DNA of 64,000 nt from Desulfobacteraceae bacterium. GTDB taxonomy: Bacteria > Desulfobacterota > Desulfobacteria > Desulfobacterales > Desulfosarcinaceae. Location of the stretch: assembly GCA_024230435.1 (NCBI GenBank), contig JAAERL010000131.1, positions 56,843-120,842 of the forward strand. Direction: 5' to 3'. Made by a program: the position numbers and the translations under genes. The notes under the pieces are model-generated. The model did not search any database. It saw only the letters and a list, made by a program, of their open reading frames with translations, and had not been told where the DNA came from. Below, piece after piece: positions 60,944 to 64,000 of this stretch (position 1 is its first letter; each line of letters opens with the position of its first letter).

Positions 60944-63199
60944 TTAAGGAGTATATTCCATGTCGTTTGTGATTAAAATTTTATCAAGTTTTGATCCGTC
61001 TTCGCGCTGGTAAACGGTCAGGGTGTGTGTGCCGGCTGTTAAATAAAAGGTGGCTGCAGAAGTTTCACCACGATCAACCAGTTGATCCCAAATCCAGCTG
61101 CCGGACATTTGCACATCCCACAGAACAGATGAGCCATTGTCCATTGAAACAAAGAAGGAATCGTCTTTTCCGTTAGCAGCCAAAACCCTGCCCCATACGA
61201 TGTAGTCGCCGCTTGTTGGCACTTCAAACGTATACTCGGCATACCCGTTTGATTTAGAAGGCCCGGAAAGATATCCGCTGCCGTTGGGCGCTTCGATGTA
61301 GCCCTTGGCTGATGCATCGGTATCCTGGAAGGCAGCCATCGGGGCATTCATGTAACCATCCTCAGCTTCGATAAAAAGCTTATGCACGGTTGAAGCAACT
61401 TCTTCACCCATGGCTTCGGGTATATATTCCATATCGTTGGTAATTAATATTCTATCGAGTTTAGAGCCGTCTTCGCGCTGGTATACGGTCAGGGTGTGTG
61501 TACCGGCTGTTAAATAAAAGGTGGCTGCAGAGCTTTGACCACGATCAACCAGTTGGTCCCAAACCCAGCTATCTGACATTTGCACATCCCACAGAACAGA
61601 TGAGCCATTGTCCATTGAAACAAAGAACGAATCGTCTTTTCCGTTAGCGGCCAAAACCCTACCCCATACGATATAGTCGCCGCTTGTTGAGACTTCAAAC
61701 GTATACTCGGCATACCCGTATGATTTAGAAGGCCCTGAAGGGTATCCGCTGCCGTTGGGCGCTTCGATGTAGCCTTGAGCTGATGCTTCAGAATTATCGG
61801 AAATCATCATGGGCGCATAAATATCGCCGTCTTCGGCTTCTATCCATACTTTGTCAAGAGATTGAACGACTTGTTCGCCCAGTGCTTCGGGGATATATTC
61901 CATATCGTTGGTAATTAATATTCTATCGAGCTTTGATCCGTCTTCGCGCTGGTATACGGTCAGGGTGTGTGTACCGGCTGTTAAATAATAACTGGCGGGC
62001 TCTGTTTGACCACGATCAACCAGTTGGTCCCAAACCCAGCTATCTGACATTTGCACATCCCACAGGGCAGATAAGCCGTTGTCCATTGATACAAAAAACG
62101 AATCGTCTTGCCCGGATGCGGCCAAAACCCTGCCCCATACGATATAATTTCCCGCTGACGGGACAACAAAAGTATACTCGCTATAGCCATATTCCTTAGA
62201 GGCGCTGGAATGATATCCACTGCCGTTGGGTGCTTGGATGTAGCCTTGCGCTGATGCTTCCGGGTCATCGGCAATCGTCATAGGCGAGTAAATATCGCCG
62301 TCTTCGGCTTCTATCCAAATTTTGGCATAGTCTTGCACAGAATCATCCACAACCGGATCTGTTCCGGCGCTGACCTCTTGAGCGTCTGTGATACCATCGT
62401 TATCGGTGTCGGCGTTATTGGGATCTGTTCCGTAAAGATTGATTTCATCATCATCCGTGAGCCCGTCACCATCGCTATCGAGCTGTGCCGGAGCAATGAT
62501 TGAGACCTCACAGGTATCGGTTGCTGTCAGCCCTTCGGAATCGGTAACAGTCAGTTCGAAAATAACCGTGGAACCGGCCGTTGCGCTTGGCGCTGTAAAA
62601 AAGGCTTGGAAGCTGGATGCTTCGTTAAGGCTAAGTGCCGGGCCAGCGGTTTGAACCCATTTAAACGTTGCGATACCGCCGTCCGGATCTAAGGAACCGG
62701 CGCCGTCCAGCGCTACCAAGACACCGGCTTCAACGCTTTGATCCGGCCCTGCGTTTGCTTCGGGCGCCTGGTTGACAACGACATCAATAGCCACTTCATT
62801 GGAATTAAGGCTTTCGTCAACGCCCTGAAAGGCGCGGACCACAAAATAGTATGTATTACCAGATAGCTGGTCTACCGAGCAGCTTGTACCTGTTCCGGTC
62901 CAGGCCGGAGCGCTGAAGTTATAATCCTGGCTTTCGGCACGCATAAATACCCGATAACCTTCAGCAGCAGGATCACCGGCATCCCAGGCCAGAGTTACAT
63001 TAGCTGCGCTGACCATTGATGGTAAGCATATTGCGATAAACAAGACCAGCATACCAAGTAGAAAAAAAATGCGGCTTTGACGCGGTGATTTACACGTTTT
63101 TTGCTGCCGTGATGATAACGTGTTAATTGATCCGCGAACTAAGTTCAGCTTGGAATTTTGAGTCGACGTACTGTTTGAAAATAAGCTGTAGTTGTACAT
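60944..63199 (-). CDS. Secreted multidomain protein with three CBM-like repeats
   Basis: 751 residues. A basic N-terminus and hydrophobic segment (IFFLLGMLVLFIAICLPSMVSA, about 44-65) are followed by FnIII (about 66-143), a PKD-type domain (APEANAGPDQSVEAG, about 148-232), thrombospondin type-3 Ca-binding repeats (DSDGDGLTDDDE, DTDNDGITDAQE, about 242-282) and three nearly identical CBM-like modules of 157 residues (WIEAEDGDIY...YQREDGSKLDRI). No cell-wall anchor or sorting motif is seen. It probably binds polysaccharide at the cell surface. The start is uncertain; the signal peptide is preceded by about 43 residues. Confidence 0.83.
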   Translation of the reverse strand: MYNYSLFSNSTSTQNSKLNLVRGSINTLSSRQQKTCKSPRQSRIFFLLGMLVLFIAICLPSMVSAANVTLAWDAGDPAAEGYRVFMRAESQDYNFSAPAWTGTGTSCSVDQLSGNTYYFVVRAFQGVDESLNSNEVAIDVVVNQAPEANAGPDQSVEAGVLVALDGAGSLDPDGGIATFKWVQTAGPALSLNEASSFQAFFTAPSATAGSTVIFELTVTDSEGLTATDTCEVSIIAPAQLDSDGDGLTDDDEINLYGTDPNNADTDNDGITDAQEVSAGTDPVVDDSVQDYAKIWIEAEDGDIYSPMTIADDPEASAQGYIQAPNGSGYHSSASKEYGYSEYTFVVPSAGNYIVWGRVLAASGQDDSFFVSMDNGLSALWDVQMSDSWVWDQLVDRGQTEPASYYLTAGTHTLTVYQREDGSKLDRILITNDMEYIPEALGEQVVQSLDKVWIEAEDGDIYAPMMISDNSEASAQGYIEAPNGSGYPSGPSKSYGYAEYTFEVSTSGDYIVWGRVLAANGKDDSFFVSMDNGSSVLWDVQMSDSWVWDQLVDRGQSSAATFYLTAGTHTLTVYQREDGSKLDRILITNDMEYIPEAMGEEVASTVHKLFIEAEDGYMNAPMAAFQDTDASAKGYIEAPNGSGYLSGPSKSNGYAEYTFEVPTSGDYIVWGRVLAANGKDDSFFVSMDNGSSVLWDVQMSGSWIWDQLVDRGETSAATFYLTAGTHTLTVYQREDGSKLDKILITNDMEYTP
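60948..62330 (-). repeat. Three tandem 471-bp repeats encoding CBM-like modules
   Basis: Units of 157 codons at about 61860-62330, 61389-61859 and 60948-61388 (the last slightly short). Long stretches are almost identical in DNA, e.g. GGTCAGGGTGTGTGTRCCGG and TCGTCTTTTCCGTTAGC in two units, so duplication is recent or homogenised. Confidence 0.9.
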
Positions 63200-64000
63200 T
63201 GTTTAGTTTTCTCCCAATGGAATCCAAAAGAAACTATTGTCAAGTTATTTAACCATTAAGAGCAAAAGAGAGAGCGAGAGAGGAAAAAAAAGAGAAAAAT
63301 TCAGGGTCAGTTAGAGTGTAGCTTCAGAGCTGTTCCATTCTTCTGGACTGTTGTTTTTTGCAGGATTATAAGGTTGCATAACCCGGCAGGGTTGTTGTTA
63401 AGGGAAGCTGCAGAAATAAGAATTAAATAATCGTGTTTACTGCTATGTTTTGTTCTGTTATTCAATTCTCTAATCCTTATCAATGACTATTTTGTTATGC
63501 TTCCCGGCTTCGATTCTTTGTCTTTGCGCTGTTTGCGCCTGTTCTGCCCCTGAGACCCGGTTATAAGCCTTATTCAGAGACGAAACTTTAATTTTTTTTA
63601 TGTTTGAATTACGGCCGCCATATATTGCCCGGTCCACATAAAGCAATATACTTGCCAAAATTTCTCTACAGGTGTCCAAGGCAGTGCGCAAGTCAATTAC
63701 ACCCTGAAATTTCACAACAATGTTTCTGCCCGGAAAAATCGTGGAGGGGCTGAATCTGCAAAACCAAAATCGCAAAGCCAGCTAAAAATATACTTATGTG
63801 CAAATGGCGGGATAAAAAAGATAACACGCATGGCGGCAAGTTAGACAGGGCCAGCAATTTTTTTTTATTTTTAAATTATATAATCTTAAATTTTATTATA
63901 TTATAGAGTATAATCAGCTTATTGCTAAGGGTCTTGGTAAGATTTCATAAATATTCAAATTTTTAAAATATTAGACCGTTATGAAAAAAAATCTATTAAA
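63200..64000. other. Right-end region, little coding evidence
   Basis: A purine-rich GA tract (63262-63300) lies upstream of the multidomain gene. A 101-codon minus-strand frame (63470-63775) is weakly supported. The last 170 bases are very AT-rich, and an ATG at 63981 (MKKNLL...) may open a gene beyond the window. Confidence 0.5.
63470..63775 (-). CDS. Hypothetical protein (weak)
   Basis: 101 codons from a TTG start, no recognised family. The core segment reads LRTALDTCREILASILLYVDR with a basic C-terminus (TAQRQRIEAGKHNKIVIDKD). No Shine-Dalgarno is seen. An internal GTG start is possible. It may be a degraded gene. Confidence 0.25.
   Translation of the reverse strand: MRFWFCRFSPSTIFPGRNIVVKFQGVIDLRTALDTCREILASILLYVDRAIYGGRNSNIKKIKVSSLNKAYNRVSGAEQAQTAQRQRIEAGKHNKIVIDKD

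Noticed and set aside
60948..62330. Long direct repeats as transposon ends
   Set aside because: They are in-frame protein module repeats with no element-like termini.

Overview
The window looks like a chromosomal segment of a Desulfobacterota (deltaproteobacterial) bacterium, probably of the sulfate-reducing Desulfobacteraceae type. This is an inference from gene content and moderate GC; there is no rRNA, tRNA or diagnostic sulfate-reduction gene here. Pointers are the ilvN-ilvC-cimA-leuA order (isoleucine made through citramalate), a PG-containing KARI variant, an orphan LarE, sigma-54-like promoters, DUF4388 and degenerate GGDEF domains in an exopolysaccharide locus, and beta-helix and PKD/thrombospondin-type secreted proteins.

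Bases 1-5063 (+) hold a branched-chain amino-acid run: the 3' part of ilvN, then ilvC, cimA and leuA. Bases 5200-6760 (-) hold pyrD and a periplasmic chalcone-isomerase-like protein. Bases 6990-31400 are a mosaic of small transcription units: NfeD and SPFH membrane proteins, an active-type diguanylate cyclase, a PHP-domain protein, a Cys-rich unknown, an EHD-like dynamin GTPase, a DUF3617 protein, PNPOx-fold proteins (one frameshifted), an alpha/beta hydrolase, gamma-carbonic anhydrase, an MscS channel, an HMA protein, thiL, a DEAD-box helicase, a tandem pair of Cys-containing unknowns, a LolC/E permease, a GNAT, a small RHH-like protein, larE, a histone-H1-like membrane protein and a UvrD/Rep helicase.

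Bases 31418-59171 form a long, nearly all-plus-strand Wzx/Wzy-type exopolysaccharide locus. It begins with a beta-barrel plus short OPX protein (likely a composite outer-membrane translocon) and a Wzz/BY-kinase carrying a DUF4388 module inside its kinase domain. A degenerate GGDEF protein and the initiating sugar-phosphate transferase follow. Next come a WlbA/WlbB/WlbC-like trio for an amino sugar, a FemAB-like transferase, a methyltransferase, a NodB-like protein, a GNAT, a sulfotransferase, a TolB-like propeller, a DUF218 protein, a WecG-type glycosyltransferase, Gmd, more glycosyltransferases, a lipoprotein, Wzy, Wzx and an asparagine-synthase-like protein. A strong hairpin terminator closes it. 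Convergent to it (59277-63199, -) lie two secreted proteins: a right-handed beta-helix protein and a FnIII/PKD/thrombospondin-3 protein with three near-identical 157-residue carbohydrate-binding-like repeats.

The most striking non-coding structure is a dispersed, non-coding, MITE-like element of about 172 bp. It has 31-bp imperfect terminal inverted repeats (GGCGATT...AATCGCC) and is usually flanked by 3-bp TAA or TTA direct repeats. There are five fairly complete copies, one inserted inside another, plus truncated remnants. In two cases the element edge supplies part of the stop codon of the preceding gene. No transposase for it is present in the window.
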